64,000 nt of DNA from Olsenella sp. An270 (GTDB lineage: Bacteria; Actinomycetota; Coriobacteriia; Coriobacteriales; Atopobiaceae): NCBI RefSeq assembly GCF_002159735.1, contig NZ_NFJF01000001.1, positions 186,001-250,000 of the forward strand, in the 5' to 3' direction. A program made the translations under genes and the position numbers. Positions 8,201 to 17,488 of this stretch are shown piece by piece. Under the pieces are notes generated by a model, which saw nothing but the letters and a program-made list of their open reading frames with translations, made no database searches and was not told where the DNA came from. Numbering within the stretch: the first letter of the stretch is position 1; each line of letters starts with the position of its first letter.

Positions 8201-10072
8201 ATGACGGATGAAGTGACCCCTGCTTCCCCTGTGACTGAAGGCGCCGGCGAGGCGCCCGTCGCGAAGCCGAGGCGCAAGCGCCGTACCAAGGCCGAGATGG
8301 AGGCCGCCCGCGCCGCCGAGGCCGAGGCGCGCGCCGCCGCCGAGGCCGCCGGCGAGCCGTGGCCGCCCAAGCGTCGTCGCGGTCGCCCGCGCAAGGACGA
8401 GGCAGCGCCGGCAAAGGACGCCGAGGTCGAGACCAAGACCACTAAGCCCGACACCGCACCCGAGGCGACCGAGGCCCCCAAGCGCCGTCGCGGCCGCCCG
8501 CGCAAGGGCGAGCAGGCCGCGCCGACCGCGGCAAGCGACGAGATGACGAAGATGACCAGCGAGGCCACGGTCGCGAGCTCCGAGCCCGCCCCTGCTCCCG
8601 CACAGACGCTCGACGAGGCCGACCACCCTGCGAAGCAGGCCGACGCGCCGCGACCCGGGCGCAGGCACCGTCACGCCGGCGACCGGGGCGGCGAGGCCGC
8701 CGGCGCCGCGCAGCCCGGCAAGGCCGCCCAGGGCCGTCGCCAGAACGGCCAGGGCCGCCGTCGGAACCGTCGCCAGCAGGAGTTCAACGCCGAGCCCTCC
8801 GTCACGCGCGAGGAGCTCTCCGAGATGAAGGTCGCCGAGCTGCGCGCGAAGGCGGCCGAGCTCGGCGTCGACTACGCCGGCGTCCGCAAGGGCGACCTCG
8901 TCGAGGCCGTCTTCGAGGCCGCCGCGCGCGCCGAGGGCTTCCGTCCCGTTGAGGGCGTCCTCGAGGTCGGGAACGAGGGCTACGGCTGGATCCGCACCGG
9001 GAACTACATGGAGGGCGACGAGGACGCCTTCGTCCACCAGCAGCTCATCCGCTCGCTCGGCCTGCGCCAGGGCGACCTCGTCTCAGGGACGGTCGGCCCG
9101 GGCCGCGCCAACGGCAAGTACCCGCCGCTGCAGAGCGTCATCAGCGTCAACGGCCAGGCGCCCGAGAACCTCAAGAGCCGCCCGCGCTTCCGCGACCTCA
9201 CGCCCGTCTATCCCAACGAGCGCCTGGTCATGGAGTGCGGCAAGGACTCGATCACCGGCCGTGCCATCGACCTGGTCTCCCCGATCGGCAAGGGCCAGCG
9301 CGGCCTGATCGTCTCGCCCCCCAAGGCGGGCAAGACCACGGTCCTCAAGAAGATCTGCCAGTCCATCGCTGCCAACAACCCCGAGGTGCACCTCTTCTGC
9401 CTGCTCGTGGACGAGCGCCCCGAGGAGGTCACCGACATGGAGCGCTCCATCAAGGGCGAGGTCGTGGCATCCACCTTCGACATGCCGGCCGACAACCACA
9501 CCCGCGTCTCCGAGCTCGTCATCGAGCGCGCCAAGCGCCTCGTTGAGCTCGGCGAGGACGTCGTCGTGGTCCTCGACTCCATCACGCGCCTGGCGCGCGC
9601 CTACAACCTCGCGCAGCCCGCGAGCGGCCGCATCCTCTCCGGCGGCGTCGACTCCGCCGCCCTCTACCCGCCCAAGAAGTTCCTGGGTGCCGCCCGCAAC
9701 ATCGAGAACGGCGGGTCGCTCACGATCATCGCCTCGGCCCTCGTCGACACCGGCTCCAAGATGGACGAGGTCATCTTCGAGGAGTTCAAGGGCACGGGCA
9801 ACATGGAGCTCAAGCTCGACCGCGAGCTCGCCGACAAGCGCATCTTCCCGGCGATCGACCCGGTCGCCTCCGGAACGCGCAACGAGGACCTGCTCATCGA
9901 GCCCGACTACCAGCCGCTCGTGTGGGGCATCCGCCGCGTGCTCGCCAACATGAACAACGTCGAGCGCGCCGCCCGCGCGCTGGTGAGCGGCCTCAAGGGG
10001 ACCGACAACAACCGCGACTTCCTGATCAAGAGCGCCCGCAAGGCCGCTCAGCAGACGGACTACATCGCCTAG
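8201..10072 (+). CDS. rho: transcription termination factor Rho
   Basis: A 623-residue hexameric RNA helicase that ends transcription on unstructured RNA. The C-terminal 400 residues are canonical: Rho N-domain [16 protein letters not shown]-like helices (about 205-240), cold-shock RNA-binding domain with [10 protein letters not shown] and DAFVHQQ, Walker [10 protein letters not shown] (about 372-380), Walker [17 protein letters not shown], and the Q-loop and R-loop region ending [13 protein letters not shown]. The first 200 residues are a charged, Ala/Arg-rich extension typical of actinobacterial Rho, and here contain two AT-hook motifs RRRGRPRK at about 58-65 and 95-102. The ATG at 8201 follows GAGAGGTAG; the open frame upstream lacks such a site. 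Confidence 0.95.
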   Translation: MTDEVTPASPVTEGAGEAPVAKPRRKRRTKAEMEAARAAEAEARAAAEAAGEPWPPKRRRGRPRKDEAAPAKDAEVETKTTKPDTAPEATEAPKRRRGRPRKGEQAAPTAASDEMTKMTSEATVASSEPAPAPAQTLDEADHPAKQADAPRPGRRHRHAGDRGGEAAGAAQPGKAAQGRRQNGQGRRRNRRQQEFNAEPSVTREELSEMKVAELRAKAAELGVDYAGVRKGDLVEAVFEAAARAEGFRPVEGVLEVGNEGYGWIRTGNYMEGDEDAFVHQQLIRSLGLRQGDLVSGTVGPGRANGKYPPLQSVISVNGQAPENLKSRPRFRDLTPVYPNERLVMECGKDSITGRAIDLVSPIGKGQRGLIVSPPKAGKTTVLKKICQSIAANNPEVHLFCLLVDERPEEVTDMERSIKGEVVASTFDMPADNHTRVSELVIERAKRLVELGEDVVVVLDSITRLARAYNLAQPASGRILSGGVDSAALYPPKKFLGAARNIENGGSLTIIASALVDTGSKMDEVIFEEFKGTGNMELKLDRELADKRIFPAIDPVASGTRNEDLLIEPDYQPLVWGIRRVLANMNNVERAARALVSGLKGTDNNRDFLIKSARKAAQQTDYIA

Positions 10073-10100
10073 CCCCCAACGCAATCGCGCACTCATCGGA

Positions 10101-10129
10101 GCGGGTCGGCCCCTCGGGAGCCGGCCCGC
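10101..10129 (+). terminator. hairpin after rho, possible terminator
   Basis: A 10-bp stem (GCGGGTCGGC with GCCGGCCCGC, one G-U) lies 29 nt past the rho stop. The T-tract is poor (TTCGCGTCTC), so it may be an RNA 3'-end stabiliser or a weak terminator. Confidence 0.5.
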
Positions 10130-10345
10130 TTCGCGTCTCTGGTCCGCGCGTCAACTTTGATGGAAAGACGCTTGCACAACGAGCAGGCCAACGGGTATAT
10201 TCTTCACTGTCCGAGCAATCGGTCGATTTGTCACGGTACACACACCTGAAACGCAGCCTACGCCGTTGACGCATCCTCGGGTTCCAATGGGGCCAGTCTC
10301 TTGGTTTGGGCTCGTTTCTCCGCTTTTCGGGAGGGCGAGAAGAAC
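10130..10345 (+). other. non-coding gap before secreted-protein gene
   Basis: About 215 nt with lower GC and no convincing gene. TATATT at 10195 and TTGACG at 10267 are isolated promoter-like words without properly spaced partners. I see no known riboswitch here. Confidence 0.4.
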
Positions 10346-11449
10346 ATGGGGGAGAGAAGACACCCTGTCGTAGCGCTGGGTCTTGCGGGCGTCTCGCTGC
10401 TCGCACTGCCCGGCACGGCTCGGGCGCTCTCGCTCGAGCTCGTCGACGCGACCTTTGCCACCCCCACCGACGCCCTTGTCGCCGGTGCTGCGGGCGGCGC
10501 CGCCCTCACGGGTGCGGTCGCCATCACGGCGGCGCTCGTCGTCCGCTCCCGCTCCCGTGTCTCCGACGAGGTTCCCGTCATCGCGCGCCACCTGCGCGTT
10601 GACGAGGTTCCTGCGCCGCAGGAGAGCCCCGAGCCCGCACGGGCGCAGGGGCCCAGCCACGCGGCGAGCGACTACGAGGACATCGCGGAGAACTACGTCG
10701 GGCGCGCCACGTTCAGGGCGCGCATGGCACGCCGCGCCGAGGGCGTGGCGGCGACGCTGCGCGAGCGCATGGGTGCCAGCATGATGGAGGGCATCCCGGT
10801 GATCGAGCGCGCCGACGGCTCGGTGGGCGACGTCGGCACCTCGTGGTGGCGTGACGCCGTCGGGGAGGGAACCATCATCCAGGACTCCGGGTTCGCGACG
10901 GACGCGTCGGCGCCGGCGATTCCCTCCGACTTCTCGGCGTCCGACCATGACCGTCTCGTCGCCTCCGCCGGCCGTCACGGGGCCAGCATCGCGAGTCGCG
11001 TGGCCTTCGTCGACGAGGGCGCCTATCCCGAGCGCCGCACCGCGGAGGACCTCGACGACGCGGACGAGTGGGAGCGTGCCCTCCGGTCCCTGGACGAGAA
11101 GATCGCGAACGTGGCACCCCCGCAGGACCCCATCGGCTTCATCGACAGCGTCGGTGGCCCCGACTCGCTCGACGAGCCCGACAACATGGAGCCGCAGACG
11201 GCGTTCATCCCGTTCAAGACCCCGGGCGGCCACCCGGAGGTCGTGGACACCGAGACCTACGTCGACTACCTGATCGAGGACGAGTTCTCCAAGAACTCCT
11301 CGACCGCCGCGCGGCGCAGCTCCCGACGGTTCCTCAGGCTGCTCGAGGGCGGCACCCAGCCCGCCTCCCGCCACCTCGCCGACACCGGCGTCTCGCGCTC
11401 GACGTACGTCGGCAAGCACTTCGCGCTGCCGCGGGCCGCAGAGGCGTAG
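10346..11449 (+). CDS. exported or membrane-anchored protein of unknown function
   Basis: A 367-residue protein that I do not recognise. Residues 1-30 look like a signal peptide (VVALGLAGVSLLALPGTARA). A second hydrophobic stretch (about 44-70, AGAAGGAALTGAVAITAALVV) is followed by basic RSRSR, so it may be a bitopic protein with its long acidic C-terminal part inside. The rest is hydrophilic and rich in D, E, S and R with no recognised domain. ATG at 10346 is chosen because the encoded signal begins there; the upstream in-frame GTG at 10301 would disrupt it. It abuts the VanZ-like gene, so the two are probably co-transcribed. Confidence 0.75.
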   Translation: MGERRHPVVALGLAGVSLLALPGTARALSLELVDATFATPTDALVAGAAGGAALTGAVAITAALVVRSRSRVSDEVPVIARHLRVDEVPAPQESPEPARAQGPSHAASDYEDIAENYVGRATFRARMARRAEGVAATLRERMGASMMEGIPVIERADGSVGDVGTSWWRDAVGEGTIIQDSGFATDASAPAIPSDFSASDHDRLVASAGRHGASIASRVAFVDEGAYPERRTAEDLDDADEWERALRSLDEKIANVAPPQDPIGFIDSVGGPDSLDEPDNMEPQTAFIPFKTPGGHPEVVDTETYVDYLIEDEFSKNSSTAARRSSRRFLRLLEGGTQPASRHLADTGVSRSTYVGKHFALPRAAEA

Positions 11450-11920
11450 ATGGCACGACGCTCGCACGACTCGGCGCGACGGTCGACGTATCGCACGTGG
11501 GCCGTCGCGTTACTGTGCTGGGTCCTCCTCATCTGGGCGCACTCGCTCATCCAGGGGCCGCAGTCCTCGCTCGAGAGCGGGCTGGTCGTCGAGCTCCTGC
11601 GACCGCTCTTCGAGGCGCTGGGCGTCTCCGACGCCGACCTCGCCACGCTCATCGTGCGCAAGGGCGCGCACTTCTCCGAGTACGCCGTGCTCGGCATCAT
11701 CTCGTGGGGGTTCTTCTCGGCACGTCTGAGGGAGCGGGGGAGGACGCCGTTTCCGATCGCGTTTCTGGTGGCGCTGGTGCCACTCTGCGACGAGGGCATC
11801 CAGCTCTTCGTCCCGGGGCGCTCGGGCCAGCCGACGGACGTCCTCATCGACCTCTCGGGGGTCTGCTCTGGCGTCCTTCTCGCCACGATTCTCTCGGCGC
11901 TGCGCAGACGTCGAGTTTAA
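11450..11920 (+). CDS. VanZ-like membrane protein
   Basis: A 156-residue integral membrane protein with four hydrophobic segments. It carries the VanZ-family signature: a helix with LLIWAHSLIQG, VRKGAHFSEYAVLGIISW (conserved K, H, E, Y), and DEGIQLFVPGRSGQPTDVLIDLSG. Family members include VanZ of teicoplanin resistance, but most have no proven role and are probably envelope proteins. The ATG immediately follows the upstream stop, suggesting translational coupling. Confidence 0.85.
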   Translation: MARRSHDSARRSTYRTWAVALLCWVLLIWAHSLIQGPQSSLESGLVVELLRPLFEALGVSDADLATLIVRKGAHFSEYAVLGIISWGFFSARLRERGRTPFPIAFLVALVPLCDEGIQLFVPGRSGQPTDVLIDLSGVCSGVLLATILSALRRRRV

Positions 11921-11931
11921 CCATCTGGTTA
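11918..11931. promoter_or_regulatory. palindrome upstream of livJ, possible operator
   Basis: A perfect 6-bp inverted repeat TAACCA/TGGTTA with 2-nt spacing overlaps the VanZ-like stop codon, about 105 nt before livJ. The placement would suit a regulator site for the liv operon. The regulator is unknown. Confidence 0.35.
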
Positions 11932-12034
11932 CGAGTTACTTAACACTTTCTCCATATGCGTGACGCGCCGTCGCTCCGGGGCTAGCCTAGGGCTCAAATC
12001 TCCCCGACACGGGGAGCGACGGGAGGAGAAAGCT

Positions 12035-13243
12035 ATGTTCGAGAACATTTCCAGGCGTCAGTTCGTGACCGGCTCCGCGGCGGCCATGCTGGGCCTCGGC
12101 CTCGTGGGCTGCGGCGGCAACGGCGGCGGCGAGTCCACCGAGGGCGGCGACGCCTCCGGCGCCATCAAGGTCGGCATCATGGGCCCGCACACCGGCGACA
12201 ACTCGTCCTACGGCCTCGCGTGCCTGAACGGCGCCCAGCTCTACTTCAAGCAGCTCAACGCCGACGGCGGCGTCAACGGCAAGCAGGTCGAGCCGGTCGT
12301 CTATGACGAGAAGGGTGACGCCACCGAGGCTGTCAACGCCTACAACCGCCTCGTCCAGGAGGACGGCGTGACCGGCATCGTCGGCGACGTCACCACCGGC
12401 CCCACGATCGCCGTGGCCAAGGCCTCCGTTGCCGACAACATGCCCTGCGTGACTCCGTCCGCCACCGCCGCCGACGTCGTCACCTACGGCGAGAACTACT
12501 TCCGCGCCTGCGTGACCGACCCGGAGCAGGGCCGCGTCATGGCCAACTTTGCGGTCGAGCAGGGCTACAAGAGCGTCGCGACGCTCTACCTCAACGGCTC
12601 CGACTACTCCGAGGGCGTCAACGCCGCCTTCTGCGAGGAGGCCGAGGCCGCCGGCATCACCATCACCGCGCAGGAGTCCTACGCCGAGGGTGACGTCGAC
12701 TTCAACTCCCAGCTCACCAACATCATCGGCACCAACCCCGACGCCATCCTCGTCCCCAACTACTACCAGGACGACGGCATGATCGTCACCCAGGCGCGCG
12801 CTCAGGGCTACGACAAGGTCTTCCTCGGTGTTGACGGCTGGTCGGGCATCTACGGCGGCTCCGAGAACTACGCCGACGCCGCCGACCTCCACGACTGCTA
12901 CTACTGCTGCGCGTTCAGCTCCTCCAACGAGTCCGAGATAGCGACCAAGTTCGTCGAGGACTACGAGGCCGAGTACGGCGAGACGCCGACCAACTTCTGC
13001 GCGCTCGGCTACGACGCCGCCATGGTGCTCGCGAACGGCCTCGCCGCCGCCGAGGAGGCCGGCCTCGAGCCCGGCTCCGAGGACTACAAGCAGGCCGTGA
13101 TCGACGGCATCGCCTCCGGCACCGTCGAGGGCGTCACCGGCTCCATCTCCTACGAGGGCACCGGCGACCCCGTCAAGTCCTCGCTCATCATCACCTTCGC
13201 CGAGGACGGTGCCGAGGAGACCTTCGAGGTCCTCGAGGCGTAA
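12035..13243 (+). CDS. livJ: branched-chain amino acid ABC transporter, substrate-binding lipoprotein
   Basis: A 402-residue periplasmic-binding protein of the LivJ/LivK type, tethered outside the membrane. The N-terminus carries a twin-arginine-like SRRQFVTGSA, then a hydrophobic stretch ending in the lipobox LVGC (Cys at about 27), followed by a Gly/Ser-rich linker. The mature part shows IKVGIMGPHTGDNSSYG, GGVNGKQVEPVVYDEKGD and GIVGDVTTGPT, the usual type I fold blocks. Its substrate is inferred from family and from livHMGF directly downstream. A GGGAGGAGAAAGCT site supports the ATG at 12035. A terminator-like hairpin separates it from livH, so livJ mRNA should exceed the membrane-part mRNA. 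Confidence 0.92.
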   Translation: MFENISRRQFVTGSAAAMLGLGLVGCGGNGGGESTEGGDASGAIKVGIMGPHTGDNSSYGLACLNGAQLYFKQLNADGGVNGKQVEPVVYDEKGDATEAVNAYNRLVQEDGVTGIVGDVTTGPTIAVAKASVADNMPCVTPSATAADVVTYGENYFRACVTDPEQGRVMANFAVEQGYKSVATLYLNGSDYSEGVNAAFCEEAEAAGITITAQESYAEGDVDFNSQLTNIIGTNPDAILVPNYYQDDGMIVTQARAQGYDKVFLGVDGWSGIYGGSENYADAADLHDCYYCCAFSSSNESEIATKFVEDYEAEYGETPTNFCALGYDAAMVLANGLAAAEEAGLEPGSEDYKQAVIDGIASGTVEGVTGSISYEGTGDPVKSSLIITFAEDGAEETFEVLEA

Positions 13244-13271
13244 GTCCCGTCCTTCTCGCCCCACTCGGGGC

Positions 13272-13305
13272 AAGGCCTCGCGCCTTGCCCCGTTTTTGCT
13301 AGACG
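13272..13305 (+). terminator. intercistronic terminator between livJ and livH
   Basis: An 11-bp perfect stem (CGGGGCAAGGC with GCCTTGCCCCG, loop CTCGC) is followed by TTTTTG. It lies inside the liv operon and probably acts as a partial terminator favouring livJ expression. Confidence 0.8.
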
Positions 13306-13341
13306 CGGTCTCTCCCGCGCAGACCCGAGAGGAGCTCTTCC

Positions 13342-14214
13342 TTGTTCATCACGCAGGTGCTCAACGGCCTGCAGCTCGGCAGCATCTACGCGCTGGTCGC
13401 CCTGGGCTACACGATGGTGTACGGCATCATCCTGCTGCTCAACTTCGCCCACGGCGACATCATCATGGTCGGCGCGTACGTGTCGTGGCTGGTAATGGCC
13501 CAGCTGGGGCTTCCCCCCGTGCTCGCGATCGTGCTGTCGGTCGCGGCGTGCACGCTCGTGGGCGTGCTCATCGACAAGGTGGCGTACGCGCCGCTCAGAA
13601 ATGCCCCGAGGCTCTCGATCCTCATCACGGCCATCGGCGTGTCGTACTTCCTCGAGAACGGCGCCCAGCTCGTCTTTGGCGCCGACGCCAAGGTCGTCCC
13701 CGCCTACACCGACCTCACGACCGTCCAGGTCGCCGGCCTCACGCTGTCGTTCCCGTCGGTCCTGACGGTCCTCGTGACCATCGCGGCAACGGTGGCGCTC
13801 ACGCTCGTCGTGCAGAAAACCAAGCTCGGCAAGGCCATGCGCGCGGTCTCAGAGGACATGGGCGCGGCGCGCCTCATGGGCATCAACGTCAACTCCACGA
13901 TCTCGTTCACCTTCGCCGTGGGCTCCGCGCTCGCCGGCATCGGGGCCGTGCTCTACGCGATGGCCTACACCCAGGCCAACCCGACGATGGGCATGATGCT
14001 CGGCACCAAGGCGTTCGTCGCCGCGGTCCTCGGCGGCATCGGCTCGATCCCCGGTGCCGTCGTGGGAGGCCTGCTCGTCGGCTTCGCCGAGGTCTTCGTG
14101 AACGCGATCGGCCTGTCCGTCTGGAAGGATGCGGTCGTGTTCCTGCTGCTCATCATCGTCCTCGTGGTGCGCCCGACCGGCATCTTCGGCCGCACGATGA
14201 GCGAGAAGGTCTAG
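13342..14214 (+). CDS. livH: branched-chain amino acid ABC permease LivH
   Basis: A 290-residue permease, one of the two membrane subunits of the high-affinity branched-chain amino-acid importer. It has about eight hydrophobic segments and the family blocks QLGSIYALVALGYTMVYGIILLLNFAHGD at the N-terminus (seen in part) and VLGGIGSIPGAVVGG near residue 230. The TTG start at 13342 follows GAGAGGAGCTCTTCC; no ATG lies at the right place. livM follows after 11 nt. Confidence 0.93.
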   Translation: MFITQVLNGLQLGSIYALVALGYTMVYGIILLLNFAHGDIIMVGAYVSWLVMAQLGLPPVLAIVLSVAACTLVGVLIDKVAYAPLRNAPRLSILITAIGVSYFLENGAQLVFGADAKVVPAYTDLTTVQVAGLTLSFPSVLTVLVTIAATVALTLVVQKTKLGKAMRAVSEDMGAARLMGINVNSTISFTFAVGSALAGIGAVLYAMAYTQANPTMGMMLGTKAFVAAVLGGIGSIPGAVVGGLLVGFAEVFVNAIGLSVWKDAVVFLLLIIVLVVRPTGIFGRTMSEKV

Positions 14215-14225
14215 GGGGTGTGAGC

Positions 14226-15389
14226 ATGGAGGAAGAGGTCATGTCTGAGAAGCGCCCGATCATCTCCACGGGCGGGCGCGGCCCGGCCGCCGGCGGCGCG
14301 CGCCGTACGCTCCCGATGCCCGCGCGCTATGCGATCAACGCGATCGTGGTGCTCGTCCTTCTCGTCCTGGGCGAGCTCATGATCAGCGGGGGCGCCATCA
14401 ACCGCTACCAGTCCACGGTCCTCGAGCAGGTGGGCATCTACATCATCCTCGCCGTGTCGCTCAACATCGCGACGGGCTACCTGGGCCAGCTGCCGCTCGG
14501 CCACGCGGGATTCATGTCGATGGGCGCCTACGGCTGCTCGATCTTCATCATCCGCATGAGCGAGTTTCTGGGCGTCGGCGCCCGCGACTTCGTGACCGGC
14601 ACCCCGATGGCGTTCCTTATCGTCATCGGCGGCCTGATCGTGGGAGGGCTGTGCGCCGCGATCGCCGGCATCATCATCGGCATCCCCGCGCTGCGTCTCA
14701 AGGGCGACTACCTGGCCATCATCACGCTGGCCTTCGCCGAGATCATCCGCGTCGTGATGCTCAACATCGACGACGTGCTCGGCTTCGAGCTCACGGGCGG
14801 CGCGGCCGGCCTCACCGGCATCCCGGGCTTCTCGAGCTTCCTTCTGGTCTTCGGCTGCGTCGCGGTGGTGTGCTTCCTCATCCACACGATGATGAAGTCC
14901 CGTCACGGTCGTGCGATCCTTGCCATCCGCGACAACGAGATCGCGGCCGAGGCCACGGGCGTCAACACCACCTACTACAAGACGCTCGCCTTCGTCGTGT
15001 CCGCGTTCTTCGCCGGGGTGGCCGGCGGCCTGTACGCGGGCTGCGTCGGCGTCCTGCAGCCGGCGGTCTTCGGCTTCATGAAGTCGATCGAGATCCTGGT
15101 CATGGTGGTCCTCGGCGGCATGGGCTCCATGCTCGGTTCCGCCATCTCGGCCACGGTCCTCACGATCCTGCCCGAGGCGCTGCGCGCCTTCTCCGAGTAC
15201 CGCATGATCGCCTACGCCGTGGTGCTGATTATCGTCATGATCTTCCGGCCGCAGGGTCTTCTCGGCTCCTACGACTTCTCGCTCTCCCGCATCATCGAGC
15301 GCGTCATGAACCGTGACTTCCCCTGGAGGAAGCGTAACGACGCGCCCGCGGACACCGCGGAGGAAAAGGAGGTGAGCGCCGATGTCTAA
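14226..15389 (+). CDS. livM: branched-chain amino acid ABC permease LivM
   Basis: A 387-residue second permease of the importer. After a hydrophilic head of about 35 residues there are nine or so membrane segments. Family blocks seen are YLGQLPLGHAGFMSMGAY, LRLKGDYLAIITLAFAEI and VVLGGMGSMLGS. Two starts are possible: ATG at 14226 after AGGGGGTGTGAGC, or ATG at 14241 with GGAGGAAGAG before it; they differ by five residues. The gene ends inside the livG start (8-nt overlap), consistent with coupled translation. Confidence 0.93.
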   Translation: MEEEVMSEKRPIISTGGRGPAAGGARRTLPMPARYAINAIVVLVLLVLGELMISGGAINRYQSTVLEQVGIYIILAVSLNIATGYLGQLPLGHAGFMSMGAYGCSIFIIRMSEFLGVGARDFVTGTPMAFLIVIGGLIVGGLCAAIAGIIIGIPALRLKGDYLAIITLAFAEIIRVVMLNIDDVLGFELTGGAAGLTGIPGFSSFLLVFGCVAVVCFLIHTMMKSRHGRAILAIRDNEIAAEATGVNTTYYKTLAFVVSAFFAGVAGGLYAGCVGVLQPAVFGFMKSIEILVMVVLGGMGSMLGSAISATVLTILPEALRAFSEYRMIAYAVVLIIVMIFRPQGLLGSYDFSLSRIIERVMNRDFPWRKRNDAPADTAEEKEVSADV

Positions 15390-16236
15390 CGAGAAGAAGA
15401 AGCACCGCTCCGTCCTCGTCCAGGTCGAGACGCCGAACCTCATCCCCGAGCGCGACCTGGGCACTATCCCGGTCCTCCAGGCGGAGCACCTGGGCATCGA
15501 CTTCGGCGGCCTCACCGCCGTGGACGACTTCAACATCGCCATGGGCCGCACGGAGATCTCCGGCCTGATCGGCCCCAACGGCGCCGGAAAGACCACGATC
15601 TTCAACCTGCTCACGAGCGTCTACAAGCCCACGCGCGGCACGGTGCTCGTGGACGGCTACGACACGGCCGGCAAGTCCGTCGCCGAGGTCAACCGCATGG
15701 GCGTCGCGCGCACGTTCCAGAACATCCGCCTCTTCTCCAAGATGACGGTCGAGCAGAATGTGCTCGTGGGCTTTGGCAACACCATGAAGACGCATCTCGT
15801 CACCGACATGCTGCGCCTTCCCGGCCACTGGAGGCAGGAGGCCGAGTTCCACGACCGCGCCCTCGAGCTGCTGGACATCTTCGACATGCGCAAGTACGCC
15901 GACACGCAGGCGGGCAACCTCCCGTACGGCGCCCAGCGCCGCCTTGAGATCCTGCGCGCGCTGGCGACCAGTCCCAAGGTGCTGCTGCTCGACGAGCCCG
16001 CCGCCGGAATGAACCCGGCGGAGACAGAGGAGCTGATGGAGAACATCCAGAAGATCCGCGACGAGTTCCAGATCGCCATCCTGCTCATCGAGCACGACAT
16101 GTCGCTCGTCATGGGCGTGTGCGAGGTCGTCGGCGTGCTGGACTACGGCAAGATCATCGCCAAGGGCACGCCGGAGCAGATCCAGAACGACCCGCGCGTC
16201 ATCGAGGCGTATCTCGGCAAGCAGGGGGTGAAGTAG
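15382..16236 (+). CDS. livG: branched-chain amino acid ABC ATPase LivG
   Basis: A 284-residue ATPase subunit. Walker A is IGPNGAGKTT (about 65-74) and Walker B is VLLLDEPAAGMNP. The signature is the variant LPYGAQRRLEI seen in LivG proteins in place of LSGGQ. The His switch is in LIEHDMSLVMG. A 25-residue charged N-terminal extension precedes the usual start of the fold. It overlaps livM and is one nucleotide from livF. Confidence 0.94.
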   Translation: MSNEKKKHRSVLVQVETPNLIPERDLGTIPVLQAEHLGIDFGGLTAVDDFNIAMGRTEISGLIGPNGAGKTTIFNLLTSVYKPTRGTVLVDGYDTAGKSVAEVNRMGVARTFQNIRLFSKMTVEQNVLVGFGNTMKTHLVTDMLRLPGHWRQEAEFHDRALELLDIFDMRKYADTQAGNLPYGAQRRLEILRALATSPKVLLLDEPAAGMNPAETEELMENIQKIRDEFQIAILLIEHDMSLVMGVCEVVGVLDYGKIIAKGTPEQIQNDPRVIEAYLGKQGVK

Positions 16237-16237
16237 C

Positions 16238-16945
16238 ATGGCACTTCTCTCCGTAAAGGACCTGCACGTCTCCTACGGCGCAATCAAGGCCGTGCGTGGC
16301 ATCTCGTTCGACATCAACGAGGGCGAGATCGTGACGCTCATCGGCGCCAACGGTGCCGGCAAGTCCACGACGCTCAACACCGTGGCCGGCCTCATCAGGC
16401 CCGAGTCCGGCTCCGTGGAGTTCGACGGGTCGTCCGTGGTGGGCGTGCCCGCGCACAAGGTCGTGAACCGCGGCATGGCGCTCTGCCCCGAGGGCAGGCG
16501 CGTCTTCACGCAGATGACCGTCGCCGAGAACCTCGAGATGGGCGGCTACACCCGCTCGGATGCCGAGAACAGGGAGACTCTCGAGAAGGTCTACGCGCAC
16601 TTCCCGCGCCTCAAGGAGCGCCGCAGCCAGGTCGCCGGCACCCTCTCCGGTGGCGAGCAGCAGATGCTGGCGATGGGGCGCGCCCTCATGAGCCGTCCGC
16701 GCCTGCTCATGCTCGACGAGCCGTCGATGGGCCTCGCTCCGATCCTGGTGCAGGAGATCTTCGACATCGTGAAGCAGCTGGGCGAGGCGGGGACCACGAT
16801 CCTGCTCGTCGAGCAGAACGCGAACATGGCGCTCTCGGTTGCCGACCGCGCCTACGTCCTGGAGATCGGCACGATCAAGAAGACGGGCACCGGCGCCGAG
16901 CTCCTCGTCGACGACGACGTCCGCAAGGCGTACCTCGGAGGCTAG
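16238..16945 (+). CDS. livF: branched-chain amino acid ABC ATPase LivF
   Basis: A 235-residue second ATPase. Walker A is IGANGAGKSTT (about 36-46), the signature is LSGGEQQMLAMGRALM, Walker B is LLMLDEPSMGLAP, and the His position holds Q in LLVEQNANMAL, as is normal for LivF. It is the last gene of livJHMGF. A palindrome-rich repeat region follows. Confidence 0.95.
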   Translation: MALLSVKDLHVSYGAIKAVRGISFDINEGEIVTLIGANGAGKSTTLNTVAGLIRPESGSVEFDGSSVVGVPAHKVVNRGMALCPEGRRVFTQMTVAENLEMGGYTRSDAENRETLEKVYAHFPRLKERRSQVAGTLSGGEQQMLAMGRALMSRPRLLMLDEPSMGLAPILVQEIFDIVKQLGEAGTTILLVEQNANMALSVADRAYVLEIGTIKKTGTGAELLVDDDVRKAYLGG

Positions 16946-17093
16946 TGAGCCTCGGACATATCGGCGTCAGGCGGCGACGGACCACTCCTCCTCCCAGGTC
17001 CGTCGCCGTTTCTTGTGCCGAGGTCCTTCTCGTCCGCACTTCTCGACAGTCCTTCTCGCCTCTCATTCTCTGCCGCCCGCAGACCGTCCCCTT

Positions 17094-17283
17094 AGGTTTT
17101 GGGCAACATCTTTGATGCTCTTCCGCCCATGCTGCGGTTTTGGATTAAAGCTGTTGCCCACAACCTGGGGAAGTGTGGCAAATCTCCCTGGCGACATAAA
17201 ACATATGTCCCAAAACATCGAGAAGAACCTCGGGATCGTTCACGTATCACGCACGTGTGAGGCTTTTCCCCAAAAGGTTGTGT
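17094..17283 (+). repeat. left complex inverted repeat of the AbiEi/DUF559 gene unit
   Basis: This element of about 187 bp is built of ordered boxes: a 25-nt outer box at 17094-17118 (AGGTTTTGGGCAACAT...), GTTGCCCACAACCT, GACATAAA, CCCAAAACATCGAGAAGA with CCTCGG following, and CCCCAAAAGGTTG at the inner end. The same boxes occur in the same order on the opposite strand at 18587-18773, on the other side of the enclosed gene. Outer and inner boxes are also partly complementary within one copy. Confidence 0.75.
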
Positions 17284-17399
17284 TTCTCGCTATTCTGGAG
17301 AGTCGGTGAAGGCGGGGCAGGGCGTTTCGAAGAAACTAATAGACTGCATTTAAATTGCAAGCAAACAAAGCGCCAACATCGGAAAACCCAGTATTACAG

Positions 17400-17425
17400 C
17401 AGCCTGACACCAGGGTGTCAGCTAG
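17400..17425. repeat. small palindrome CTGACACC/GGTGTCAG
   Basis: An 8-bp perfect stem with a 2- to 3-nt loop lies about 65 nt before the AbiEi/DUF559-type gene, which could make it a terminator-like hairpin or an operator of that gene. No T-tract follows. Confidence 0.4.
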
Positions 17426-17488
17426 CCCCCTCCACTCGAATCGCGCCCAACGCATATGCTGCGGATACAACAGCGGAGAGGGGAGACG

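Noticed and set aside
10140-10345. Riboswitch (cyclic-di-GMP or similar) before the secreted-protein gene
   Set aside because: No conserved riboswitch core could be matched, and no stable fold is evident by eye.
16839-17309. Coding reading of the repeat regions (and its partner 18567-18980 on minus)
   Set aside because: The two translations look alike only because the DNA is an inverted repeat. Neither has a ribosome site, and similarity includes the palindromic boxes.
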